From the NCBI GenBank assembly GCA_020161935.1, contig JAIUNI010000019.1:23857-87856 (forward strand): DNA of 64,000 nt. Reading direction: 5' to 3'. Every line of letters starts with the position of its first letter. Position 1 is the first letter of the stretch. The translations under genes were made by a program, and so were the position numbers. Under the pieces are notes generated by a model. That model did no database searches, was not told the DNA's origin, and saw only the letters and a program-made list of their open reading frames with translations. Of this stretch, positions 53,120-61,276 are shown piece by piece. The DNA is from Chloroflexota bacterium. Lineage in GTDB: Bacteria > Chloroflexota > Anaerolineae > Aggregatilineales > Phototrophicaceae.

Positions 53120-53608
53120 ATGAGCTTTGAGATTGATGTTCAAAATGAAAGTGGCTACCTGATCCATGTCCCGCGCTTGCAAGCGGCTTCGCGGCAGGTG
53201 CTGTCGCAGCATGATGTTGACCCGAATACCAGCCTGAGTGTTGTTTTCGTGGATAACGACTACATTCAAAACCTCAACCGCCAGTTCCGCGAAGTCGATG
53301 CCCCGACTGATGTGCTGTCATTCCCTGCTGACGCACCACCTGTCGAGTTGGATGACGAGCCGCCGTATATCGGCGATTTGGTGATTGCCTACCCCTACGC
53401 CTCGGCACAAGCGGCGCGGGAAGGCCATGCGCTTGATGACAGCCTTTCGCTGCTGGTCGTTCATGGGACTCTGCACTTGCTCGGCTACGACCACGACACG
53501 CCCGAAAACCGCGCGGAGATGTGGACGGCGCAGGATGAAGCACTGACGGCACTCGGTATTTCCACGGCGATTGTGCCTTCGCTCGAAGAGGCCAAGCATG
53601 ACGAGTAA
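53120..53608 (+). CDS. ybeY: Endoribonuclease YbeY (rRNA maturation factor)
   Basis: 163 residues from ATG 53120 (MSFEIDVQNES), four bases after the pgpH stop; the longer frame inside pgpH is not real. The zinc motif is HGTLHLLGYDH (HGxLHLxGyDH) near residue 115, and FREVDAPTDVLSFP is the usual family segment. It matures 16S rRNA ends and takes part in ribosome quality control. It overlaps dgkA by 11 bases. Confidence 0.95.
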   Translation: MSFEIDVQNESGYLIHVPRLQAASRQVLSQHDVDPNTSLSVVFVDNDYIQNLNRQFREVDAPTDVLSFPADAPPVELDDEPPYIGDLVIAYPYASAQAAREGHALDDSLSLLVVHGTLHLLGYDHDTPENRAEMWTAQDEALTALGISTAIVPSLEEAKHDE

Positions 53609-54041
53609 AACCAAGCGTGTGCTGGATGCGCTGACCAGCACCATGAAAATTAACCCTGATGAATATGGCCTCAACGTCAGCCCGAACCGTGTCGAAAGTT
53701 TAGGTTATGCACTCGCGGGCTGGCTCTACATGCTGCGATACCAGAAGAACACCCGCATCATGTCGGTGGCGAGTGTTATCATTTTCTTGTTAGCGCTCTG
53801 GTTGCAGATCGACTTTACCAGTCTTGCCATCCTCGTTTTGACAATTACTGGAGTGTGGATGGCGGAGTTCTTAAATGCGGCTGTCGAGGCCGTGGTCAAC
53901 CTCGCCTCTCCCGGTTTTCACCCGATGGCGAAGGTCGCGAAGGATGTTGCCGCTGCGGCGGTGCTGCTGGGGGCAGTCGCATCCATTATCGTGGGGTTGT
54001 TGCTATTAGGGCCGCCGCTTTTACATAAATTAGGTTACTGA
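53598..54041 (+). CDS. dgkA: Diacylglycerol/undecaprenol kinase DgkA-like
   Basis: 147 residues from ATG 53598 (MTSKTKRVL). Three membrane helices and the motif EFLNAAVEAVVNLASPGFHPMAKVAKDVAAAAVLL match the DgkA family. The usual NTA(I/V)E reads NAAVE, a mild change in the active-site segment. Gram-positive-type members phosphorylate undecaprenol for wall recycling; this is the likely role given ybeY and pgpH alongside. Translationally coupled to ybeY. Confidence 0.9.
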   Translation: MTSKTKRVLDALTSTMKINPDEYGLNVSPNRVESLGYALAGWLYMLRYQKNTRIMSVASVIIFLLALWLQIDFTSLAILVLTITGVWMAEFLNAAVEAVVNLASPGFHPMAKVAKDVAAAAVLLGAVASIIVGLLLLGPPLLHKLGY

Positions 54042-54052
54042 AAGACATTCCT

Positions 54053-55210
54053 ATGGAAGAGATGCCACAGTCGGAAAACCCGCGCCAGAAAAGCCGCGCC
54101 CGCGAACGTCATGAGCGACGTAGGCAGGGTATGGCGACCCCTTCCGCCAGTTTGCCACGCCAGCTCAAGCCAACAGGTGGGTTTGCGCTACCAGCCGTCA
54201 AACTACCGGCAAATCGCCTCGTGCTGTACGGGGGTGCAGGTGCGGTGTTCCTGATTGTGGTCATCATGCTGATTGGACGCTTCAAAAATGATGGGCCGCA
54301 AACCAGCCCGAATGCCATCTGGATTGGCACACAATGGACGTATGATACCCCTGATGATGCGGCACTGGCAGCGCTGGTGCAAAAGCTGCGTGACCATCAA
54401 GTCGGCATCGTTTACGCATGGGTGGGGCTGCTCCAGTCGAACAATACGTGGTCGGATACGACGAAGCTCGACGCGGTAAAGTCCTTCGTCAGCCGTTTTA
54501 AGACCCTTTACCCCGAAGTACGCCTGTACGGGTGGCTGAGTATCGACGCGCAGCCGGTTAACGAAACAGTTCGCCTGAGCGATGCCAACATGCAGCAGAT
54601 CATTGCCGACTTTAGCCAGCGCATGACCACCGAGTTCCGTTTCGATGGTGTGATGCTGAATGTCGTGCCGGTATTTGATAACGACGAAAACTTCCTCTCG
54701 CTGCTCCGCAAAGTGCAAACCAGTATCGGCGAAGCTGCGTCGCTCTCGGTCGCCGTCCCGCCGGATTGGACACCGACAGATGCCAGCATTCCACTGCCAC
54801 CCCGTATCGAACCCGGCACCGTTTGGGCGGAAGCCTACAAGCAGCGTGTCGCCTTGATTGCCGATCAAATCGTCGTCACAGCCTACAACAGCGGTATTGC
54901 CTCTAGCACCGATTATTCGGGGTGGATGGCCTATCAGGTCAAGACATTTGCGCTGGCGTTAGCAGGGCTGCAAACAACGACTGGCATCCCTGCCTCCACC
55001 GAACTCTTAATTGGTGTACCAGCCTACGACACGCAGCCGCTCACCCATGACATGAATGTCGAGAATATCTCGTCGGCGGTTGCCGGTATCGAATCAGGTT
55101 TGGCAGAGGTTCCTGAGGATGCGGAGTTTGTCAGCGGTATCGCCATCTATTTTGAGTCGCAGATGAATGATAACGATTGGTCACAAGTTAGAAATTTGTG
55201 GGCGAACTAA
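54053..55210 (+). CDS. Membrane-anchored TIM-barrel-like protein (glycosidase-like)
   Basis: 385 residues. A basic, disordered N-terminus (about 1-55), one membrane helix (about 56-78) and an extracytoplasmic domain that looks like an alpha/beta barrel of the GH18/GH10-like kind: AIWIGTQWTYDTPDD, VRLYGWLSIDAQ, FRFDGVMLNVVPV, LSVAVPPDW, ADQIVVTAYNSG and ELLIGVPAYDT. A clear DxxDxDxE chitinase motif is not seen, so activity is uncertain. It is last in the yqeY-pgpH-ybeY-dgkA run. Confidence 0.7.
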   Translation: MEEMPQSENPRQKSRARERHERRRQGMATPSASLPRQLKPTGGFALPAVKLPANRLVLYGGAGAVFLIVVIMLIGRFKNDGPQTSPNAIWIGTQWTYDTPDDAALAALVQKLRDHQVGIVYAWVGLLQSNNTWSDTTKLDAVKSFVSRFKTLYPEVRLYGWLSIDAQPVNETVRLSDANMQQIIADFSQRMTTEFRFDGVMLNVVPVFDNDENFLSLLRKVQTSIGEAASLSVAVPPDWTPTDASIPLPPRIEPGTVWAEAYKQRVALIADQIVVTAYNSGIASSTDYSGWMAYQVKTFALALAGLQTTTGIPASTELLIGVPAYDTQPLTHDMNVENISSAVAGIESGLAEVPEDAEFVSGIAIYFESQMNDNDWSQVRNLWAN

Positions 55211-55233
55211 CCTAAATCTTGTTTGATAGGGAA

Positions 55234-55265
55234 GGGCGCACAGGCAACTGTACGCCCTTTTGTTT
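55234..55265 (+). terminator. Terminator of the yqeY-dgkA gene run
   Basis: GGGCG-CA-CAG-GCAA-CTG-TA-CGCCC followed by TTTTGTTTT. It lies between convergent genes. Confidence 0.85.
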
Positions 55266-55271
55266 TGAGGT

Positions 55272-56642
55272 TTACTTCCCCAGTTCCTCATAGAAATAAA
55301 TCGCGGTGTCGATGCCTTTATGGAACATCTCTAAGGTAAAGTTCTCATTCGGCCCGTGCGCTCCGTCGCTCACGAGGCCGATGCCCATCAGGATTACAGG
55401 GAGGTTTCCAAGCTGCCGCTGGAAGTCCGCAATGATCGGCAGCGTTCCACCGCCGCGTTCATAGATCGGACTCTTACCCCAACCTTGTTCATACGCTTTA
55501 GATGCAGCCGTCATCGCGGGTGAGTGCGTGTCCATCACAGCAGGGAAGGCCGAGGCTTGCAAATGGACTTCGCTGCGAACGGTTGGTGGTGTCAGCTTCA
55601 GCAGTTGCGCTTTTACCAGTTCAAAAATTCTTGCTGGGTCTTGGTTGGGGACGAGCCGGCAGCTAATTTTGGCTAACGCCTTTGCCGGTAATACGGTCTT
55701 TGAACCTTCACCATAAAACCCGCTGGCGAACCCATTAATCTCCAGTGTCGGTCGCCCACCGATGCGCTCGTGCAGGTCATAATCGGCCTCGCCCCAGAAC
55801 TGCGGCACGCCGGTTGCCGCTTCCCATGTGGCTTGCGGTGGGGCATGTTTCCGCAGTTCCGCTCGTTCTTCCGCGCTCATCATCAGTACATCGTCATAGA
55901 ACCCCGGCACGTTCACGCTCCCGTCGGGATTGTGGAGTTGAGCAAGGATTTCCGCCATCGCCTGCGCCGGATTATGCACGATGCCGCCGTAGCCACCGCT
56001 GTGTAAATCTTGCTTCGGCCCTTGCACTTCAAAGTCAAGGTACATCAGCCCGCGTGTCGAATAATCAATCACCGGCTGGTCAATCGTTTTCATGCCGCTG
56101 TCGGAGATAACGCAGACATCCGCCTTCAGTTTGTCGCGGTTTTCCACCACGAACTTGCCGAGGTTCTTCGAGCCGATTTCTTCCTCGCCTTCGATCAGGA
56201 ACTTGATGTTGATCGGCAGTTTGCCGCCGTTCGCCAATAACGCTTCAGTTGCCTTCAAGTGCGCTAACATCTGCCCTTTGTCGTCGCTCGAACCGCGCGC
56301 CCAAATCTTCCCATCGTGGATCACGGGGTCGAATGGTTCATTGTCCCAGCCATCCGCTTTCACAGCAGGCTGCACGTCGTAGTGTCCGTAAACCAGCAGC
56401 GTTTTTGCACCTTCGCCCGCGCCCAACCACTCGCCGTAGACGACCGGATGCCCGCCCGTTGGCAAAATCTCAACCGTCGTCAAACCGATGCGCCGCATAT
56501 CTGCTGCCACCCACTCCGCCGCCTGCTGCACATCGTCCTTGCATTCCGGCAGCGTACTGATGCTCTTAATCCGCAGCAGGTCGACCAACTGCGCCTCAAA
56601 TTGTTGGCTGTTCGCTTTCGCATATTCATGAGCGGTTGTCAT
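55272..56642 (-). CDS. M20-family metallopeptidase (dipeptidase), copy C
   Basis: 457 residues from ATG 56642 (MTTAHEYAKAN). Two-metal peptidase of the CNDP/dipeptidase-like M20 group: GHYDVQPA (His, Asp), SSDDKGQMLAH (bridging Asp), EGEEEIGS (catalytic Glu pair), ISDSG and a late GAHGPNE His. The lid/dimerisation domain carries DLHSGGYGGIVHNPAQA. It would hydrolyse small peptides in the cytosol. It is the last of three tandem copies; its start lies inside the end of copy B (17-base overlap). Confidence 0.92.
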   Translation of the reverse strand: MTTAHEYAKANSQQFEAQLVDLLRIKSISTLPECKDDVQQAAEWVAADMRRIGLTTVEILPTGGHPVVYGEWLGAGEGAKTLLVYGHYDVQPAVKADGWDNEPFDPVIHDGKIWARGSSDDKGQMLAHLKATEALLANGGKLPINIKFLIEGEEEIGSKNLGKFVVENRDKLKADVCVISDSGMKTIDQPVIDYSTRGLMYLDFEVQGPKQDLHSGGYGGIVHNPAQAMAEILAQLHNPDGSVNVPGFYDDVLMMSAEERAELRKHAPPQATWEAATGVPQFWGEADYDLHERIGGRPTLEINGFASGFYGEGSKTVLPAKALAKISCRLVPNQDPARIFELVKAQLLKLTPPTVRSEVHLQASAFPAVMDTHSPAMTAASKAYEQGWGKSPIYERGGGTLPIIADFQRQLGNLPVILMGIGLVSDGAHGPNENFTLEMFHKGIDTAIYFYEELGK

Positions 56643-58020
56643 AATGTAATTCTCCTGCGCCAATCGCTTCGTAGAAATAGATCGCTGTGTTGATGCCCTT
56701 GCGGAACATCTCAACCATGAAATGCTCGTTCGGGCTGTGTGCGCCGTCGTCGTTGAGGCCGAACCCCATCAAAATCACGGGTGCGCCCAGTTCCTTTTGA
56801 AAGTCCCCGACGACCGGAATACTGCCGCCTTCGCGCATGAACACCGGCTTCCTGCCCCAACCTTGCTCATAGGCGCTGATCGCCGCCTTCATCTCCGGTG
56901 TGCGGATGTCCACGAACGCGGCGGGTGCGCCCCGTACCACCAAGACTTCCGTCCGCACCGTCGCAGGACTGATGTTCATAATGTAATCGCGCACCAAGCC
57001 ACCGATAACTTCCGGGTCTTGGTTCGCCACGAGGCGGCAGCTTATTTTCGCCCATGCCTTCGCCGGAAGCACCGTTTTGAACCCCGGTTCGAAGTAACCA
57101 CCCGCCATACCGTTGATTTCGAGGGTTGGCCTTGCACCGGTTCGTTCGTGGGTCACGTACCCCGGTTCACCCCACGGCTTTGGTGCGCCAGTCGTTTGCC
57201 GCCACACCTCGTCTGTCATGCCGGTTTTGCGGAGTTCGGTTCGTTCCTCGTCGGAAAGGGGAATCACGTCATCGTAAAACCCCGGTACAGCGACGCTGCC
57301 ATCCGGGTTGTGCAGTTGGGCGATGATCTCCGCCAGCGCTTGCACGGGGTTATGCACCGATCCGCCAAACGTGCCGCTGTGTAAATCGGTGGCTGGCCCG
57401 AAGACTTCCACCTCAAGCGTCGTTAACCCGCGCAGCGCGTACACGATTGACGGTTGGTCAGGTGTCGGCATCCCGCTGTCGGAAATGATGCAAACATCCA
57501 CTGCTAACTTTTCGGTATGGGATGCCACAAACTCCGCGAGGTGCGTCGAGCCGATTTCTTCTTCGCCCTCGATCAGGAATTTAATATTCACAGGCGCTTT
57601 GCCGCCGTTTGCGAGCAGTGCTTCCACCGCCTTAATATGCGCGAACACTTGCCCCTTATCGTCGGATGACCCGCGTGCGTAGATAAAACCATCGCGCTCA
57701 ACGGGTTCAAATGGCTCGCTCAACCAGCCGTCACTCCGCAGCGCTGGCTGCACATCATAATGTCCGTAGATCAAAATCGTTTTCGCGTCCGCGCCTGCAC
57801 TTGTCCATTCCGCGTAGACAATCGGATGCCGTCCGGTGGGGATGATCTCGACGATGTGCATTCCGATGCGTTCCAAATCCGCCACCAGCCATTTCGCCGC
57901 CTGCTGCACATCGCCCGCGTGTTCCGCCGATGTGCTGATGCTTGGTATCCGCAGCAGGTCAAAAAGCTGCCCTTTGAATTGCTCAAAGTTTGTCTTCACA
58001 TAGTCATGTGCCTGTGTCAT
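56626..58020 (-). CDS. M20-family metallopeptidase (dipeptidase), copy B
   Basis: 464 residues. Same ligand set as its neighbours: GHYDVQPA, SSDDKGQVFAH, EGEEEIGS, ISDSG and GAHSPNE. Lid domain DLHSGTFGGSVHNPVQA. ATGA joins its start to the stop of copy A. All three copies keep their metal ligands, so all look active and may differ in substrate. The C-terminus GELHYDNRS is longer than in copy C. Confidence 0.92.
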   Translation of the reverse strand: MTQAHDYVKTNFEQFKGQLFDLLRIPSISTSAEHAGDVQQAAKWLVADLERIGMHIVEIIPTGRHPIVYAEWTSAGADAKTILIYGHYDVQPALRSDGWLSEPFEPVERDGFIYARGSSDDKGQVFAHIKAVEALLANGGKAPVNIKFLIEGEEEIGSTHLAEFVASHTEKLAVDVCIISDSGMPTPDQPSIVYALRGLTTLEVEVFGPATDLHSGTFGGSVHNPVQALAEIIAQLHNPDGSVAVPGFYDDVIPLSDEERTELRKTGMTDEVWRQTTGAPKPWGEPGYVTHERTGARPTLEINGMAGGYFEPGFKTVLPAKAWAKISCRLVANQDPEVIGGLVRDYIMNISPATVRTEVLVVRGAPAAFVDIRTPEMKAAISAYEQGWGRKPVFMREGGSIPVVGDFQKELGAPVILMGFGLNDDGAHSPNEHFMVEMFRKGINTAIYFYEAIGAGELHYDNRS

Positions 58021-59408
58021 GCCTGTTTCATCCCCTTGCTCAATTCCTCGTAAAACTGGATGGTGATCGCCATGCCCTTATACCACATATCAAGGTAAAC
58101 ATGCTCGTTCGGTCCGTGTGCCGCGCAGCCTTTATAGCCGAACGACATCAGCACCAATTGGGCATCCAGCGCCTTTTGCAAATCGACTACCACTGGAATA
58201 CTACCGCCTTCACGGACGAAATGGGGTTCTTTGCCCCACACCTGCGTGTACGCGCTTCGTGCTGCCTCAACGGCGGGGCTGTGCCGGTCAATGAGGGCTG
58301 GCTCGCCGATTTCGATCAAGCGCAGTTCAGCCGTTACCGTGCGCGGTGTAATCGCGGCGATTGCGTCCCGCAGTCGTTCGTAGATCACCTGCGACGTTTG
58401 GTTCGGCACGAGGCGGCAGCTAATCTTCGCCAGCGCCATCCCCGGCAGCACCGTTTTAAACCCATCACCTGCGAACCCGCCGCGGATGCCGTTGATCTCC
58501 AATGTCGGTCGTGCGCCGATGCGTTCGTGCAGATTGTAATTCGGCTCGCCCCAAACCCCCGGCGCGGCTGCTACATCTGCCCACTCCGTCTGAATCCACG
58601 GCAGCGGTTTTGCCAATTCCGCCCGTTCCTCGTCATCCAGCGGCAGCACATCGTCATAAAACCCCGCCACATTCACGCTTCCGTCCGCGTTGTGCAGTTG
58701 GCTAATAATTTCCGCCAGCGCTTGTATCGGGTTATGCACGGTTCCGCCGAAGTGTCCACTGTGTAAATCCTGCTTCGGCCCGTGTACTTCCAATTCCATT
58801 GTCACCACGCCGCGCAGCCCATAGGCGATGTCCGGCTGCTCACGGTCAGCCATGCTGCCATCACAAATAATTGCAACATCACACTTCAACCTATCGGCAT
58901 ACTGCGCTACGAACGTGGTCATATTCTCGGAAGCCGATTCCTCGTCGCCTTCGAACATCAGCTTAATATTGACCGGAGCTGTGCCGGTTTTAATCACCGC
59001 CTCCGCCGCCTTTAACTGCGCCATGACGTTGCTCTTGCTGTCGATTGCCCCTCGTGCGAACACCTTACCGTCGCGTTCGGTCGGCTCGAACGGTGGGGTA
59101 TGCCAGCCATCGCTCATTTCGGCGGGCTGCACATCATAGTGGCAGTAAACCAGCACGGTTGGCGCGTCCGCTCCCGCGCCCATCCACTCGGCGAACACGA
59201 CCGGATGCCATTTCGTATGGATGACCTCGACCGTATCAAAGCCAATCCGCCGCATATCCGCTGCCAGCCATTCCGCCGCCCGTTCGCAGTCGGCTTGGTG
59301 TTCAACCAGCGTGCTGACACTCGGAATACTCAGCAGTTCTTTCAACTGGTTCTTAAATTTGTCGGCGTGACTATCGACATATTCTAATGCTTGTTTATTC
59401 ATCGCCAT
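58017..59408 (-). CDS. M20-family metallopeptidase (dipeptidase), copy A
   Basis: 463 residues, first of the three-gene operon. Ligands: CHYDVQPA, GAIDSKSNVMAQ (bridging Asp), EGDEESAS in place of EGEEEIGS, ICDGS in place of ISDSG, and GCAAHGPNE. It is the most diverged copy around the active site (Asp for Glu in the catalytic segment, Gly-Ser for Ser-Gly), which suggests a different substrate. The lid domain DLHSGHFGGTVHNPIQA is kept. The start is ATG 59408 or 59402. Confidence 0.9.
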   Translation of the reverse strand: MAMNKQALEYVDSHADKFKNQLKELLSIPSVSTLVEHQADCERAAEWLAADMRRIGFDTVEVIHTKWHPVVFAEWMGAGADAPTVLVYCHYDVQPAEMSDGWHTPPFEPTERDGKVFARGAIDSKSNVMAQLKAAEAVIKTGTAPVNIKLMFEGDEESASENMTTFVAQYADRLKCDVAIICDGSMADREQPDIAYGLRGVVTMELEVHGPKQDLHSGHFGGTVHNPIQALAEIISQLHNADGSVNVAGFYDDVLPLDDEERAELAKPLPWIQTEWADVAAAPGVWGEPNYNLHERIGARPTLEINGIRGGFAGDGFKTVLPGMALAKISCRLVPNQTSQVIYERLRDAIAAITPRTVTAELRLIEIGEPALIDRHSPAVEAARSAYTQVWGKEPHFVREGGSIPVVVDLQKALDAQLVLMSFGYKGCAAHGPNEHVYLDMWYKGMAITIQFYEELSKGMKQA

Positions 59409-59480
59409 ATCATCCCTACCGCTTTCCTAACCCGATTTAAACCGATTTCGAACTTGCTAATTTAGTCCATTTGTTCTATA

Positions 59481-59818
59481 ATGAAACAGGTAGTGGTCAT
59501 ATGGTAAGTGATAAATCATTGCTCTAACACAAACAGAATCCATCGTGTAGGGACGAGATACATCTCGTCCGCGCCACCGTTTCACACATACCACTTACTT
59601 TGTAACCACCACCATGAAACTGGTAATAGTCATCTGATACGTGACATTCTGCAACACCCTTTGTTTTCGTAGGGGAGGGTCTGTGACCCTCCCATTTTCT
59701 CACTCACTCTGCAACCACCATGAAACTTTTGAGGTCGTTTTGTACATGATAACGCGCGATGAATGGGTTATGTGTAGGGAATGGTCTCAGACCATTCCGT
59801 TTCCTGCCGCTCCAGTTG
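59481..59818 (+). repeat. Tandem array of three degenerate ~100-130 bp units, each with a GTAGGG-led palindrome
   Basis: Units begin ATGAAAC at 59481, 59614 and 59720, and the second and third are preceded by GCAACCACC or GTAACCACCACC. Each carries GTAGGG and a perfect palindrome with a different core: GGACGAGAT-AC-ATCTCGTCC (59551-59570), GGGAGGGTC-TGT-GACCCTCCC (59673-59693) and GGAATGGTCT-C-AGACCATTCC (59778-59798). A TATAAT at 59477-59482 overlaps the first unit. No ORF is convincing. Confidence 0.7.
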
Positions 59819-59820
59819 CG

Positions 59821-60040
59821 TTTGCATTTTCGGCGCTTTGCTCCCTCACATTCGCCATGCAAATGCACAAATTGCACAGCGGCGGATATACGGGAGCAGT
59901 CCGCTGAAATGAGAAAATTCAGCGCCGCGCTCCCTCACTCTCGCCGACATAAAATGTCAATTCGGCGGCTTGCTCCCTCATTCCTGCCTGTCATTTCAGC
60001 GATAAATGGGCGAGATAATTGCGAATTTTGCATTTTGTGC
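59821..60040 (+). repeat. Dispersed intergenic repeat, copy 3
   Basis: Aligns along its length with copy 2 (42122-42325) in the same orientation and with copy 1 in the opposite one. It contains three GCTCCCTCA blocks and ends CAGCGATAAATGGGCGAGAT. It abuts the tandem palindrome array directly. Confidence 0.8.
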
Positions 60041-60093
60041 TTTTCAGCCCACTTGGTTCTCTTTTCTTAAAACTGACAACTGTAAACTGTTAA

Positions 60094-61116
60094 CTACAAA
60101 CTAAAAACCTTCGCCGCCTCATCCCAGATTACTCGCTTACTGGCTTCTTCCGGCACGAATGGGAAGTAATAACCCACGCGGTCAAGCAAGCCCGTGTAGC
60201 GTTCCTTCACTTTCTGCGCCAACTCATGCACCGGCGCGACCACCGCGATCTCATTCAGCATCTCATCGCTGATTTCCGTCCACATCTCGTTCCAACGGTT
60301 TTCGCGGATGAGCTTCGTCAGCCGTTCGCTGATGTCCTGCCAACCGTGCATTTCCAGCACCGCTTTGTAGCTCGGTGTGCTGGCGTAAAACGCGATCTGC
60401 GACTTGGTGGCAATCGTGCTCTGTTGGATTTCTTCGGGTGTGCTGCCCGTCACGACGAAGATCATGCACGTCAGCTTCACGTCAGCACGGCTTCGCCCCG
60501 TTTTCTGTGCGCCAGCCTCGATGTTCGGGATCACCAGTTCTTTCAAATACCGCGTGGTGTGGAACGGATGCACATGAAACCCGTGGCACAGTTCACCCGC
60601 TAATCGGCACAAGCCGTCATTCACCCCCGCGATATAAATCGGAATGTCGGTGTAAAGCATCGGTTCTGGAGAGAAGAACGGAGTCATGAGGATGAACCGG
60701 TACTGCTCACCGATATAGCGCAGCGGCGTGCCGTTCTGCCATGTGTTCCAGATCGCCCGCATCGCCTCGATATATTCTCGCAGGCGCGGCACGGGTGCGC
60801 TCCACTCGCTGCTGAAGCGTTTCGTAATATGCGCCTTCACCTGTGTGCCTAAGCCGAGAATGAAACGCCCTTGTGATTGTTCGGCTAAGTCCCACGCTGT
60901 TTGCGCCATCACCATCGGGCTGCGCGGGAACGCGACCGCAATTCCTGTGCCGATGTTGATGCGGCTCGTCACGCTGGCAGCGTGCGTTAGCGGTAAAAAG
61001 GGATTGTGCGACGTTTCCGCCGTCCACATCCCGCCGAACCCGTAGCCTTCGACTTGCTTGGCAATATCGCCAACCGTATTCAGGTTCTTGGTGAAGATCG
61101 TCACATCAAATTGCAT
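60094..61116 (-). CDS. LLM-class F420-dependent oxidoreductase
   Basis: 340-residue luciferase-like TIM-barrel protein: GYGFGGMWTAETSHNPFLPLTHAA, INIGTGIAVAFPRSPMVMAQTAWDL, GRFILGLGTQVKAHITKRF and IPIYIAGVNDGLCRLAGELCHGFHVHPF. The pattern fits the F420-using branch rather than FMN luciferases, so coenzyme F420 is implied. Substrate unknown. It is the only gene on this strand here; a 21-base motif shared with 18160-18180 lies just upstream of its start. Confidence 0.9.
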   Translation of the reverse strand: MQFDVTIFTKNLNTVGDIAKQVEGYGFGGMWTAETSHNPFLPLTHAASVTSRINIGTGIAVAFPRSPMVMAQTAWDLAEQSQGRFILGLGTQVKAHITKRFSSEWSAPVPRLREYIEAMRAIWNTWQNGTPLRYIGEQYRFILMTPFFSPEPMLYTDIPIYIAGVNDGLCRLAGELCHGFHVHPFHTTRYLKELVIPNIEAGAQKTGRSRADVKLTCMIFVVTGSTPEEIQQSTIATKSQIAFYASTPSYKAVLEMHGWQDISERLTKLIRENRWNEMWTEISDEMLNEIAVVAPVHELAQKVKERYTGLLDRVGYYFPFVPEEASKRVIWDEAAKVFSL

Positions 61117-61132
61117 AACTCAACTCGTGTAT

Positions 61133-61153
61133 TTTCTCTGCGTCTCTGCGGTT
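61133..61153 (-). repeat. 21-bp motif, inverted copy of 18160-18180
   Basis: Exact reverse-strand match to the motif beginning AACCGCAGAGACGCAGAGAA. It sits 17 bases upstream of the LLM oxidoreductase start codon. Confidence 0.6.
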
Positions 61154-61231
61154 CAATTGATTTTGTATGACTGTGGTCAATTTTTGAAATAGTAAATCGT
61201 CTCATTCCAATTCGCTAGCCCATCCCGCTAA

Positions 61232-61240
61232 TGCTATAAT
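61232..61240 (+). promoter_or_regulatory. Extended -10 promoter of the GAF-SpoIIE gene
   Basis: TGCTATAAT with TATAAT at 61235-61240. No good -35 is seen, as expected for an extended -10 type. It predicts a 5' leader of about 30 bases before ATG 61277. Confidence 0.6.
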
Positions 61241-61276
61241 TCCCCTTATAAGTCCCTTCTTGTGTAAAGGCCAACT

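Noticed and set aside
59481..60040. CRISPR array
   Set aside because: Only three degenerate units of unequal length with internal palindromes; no constant short repeat, no spacers of even size and no cas genes.
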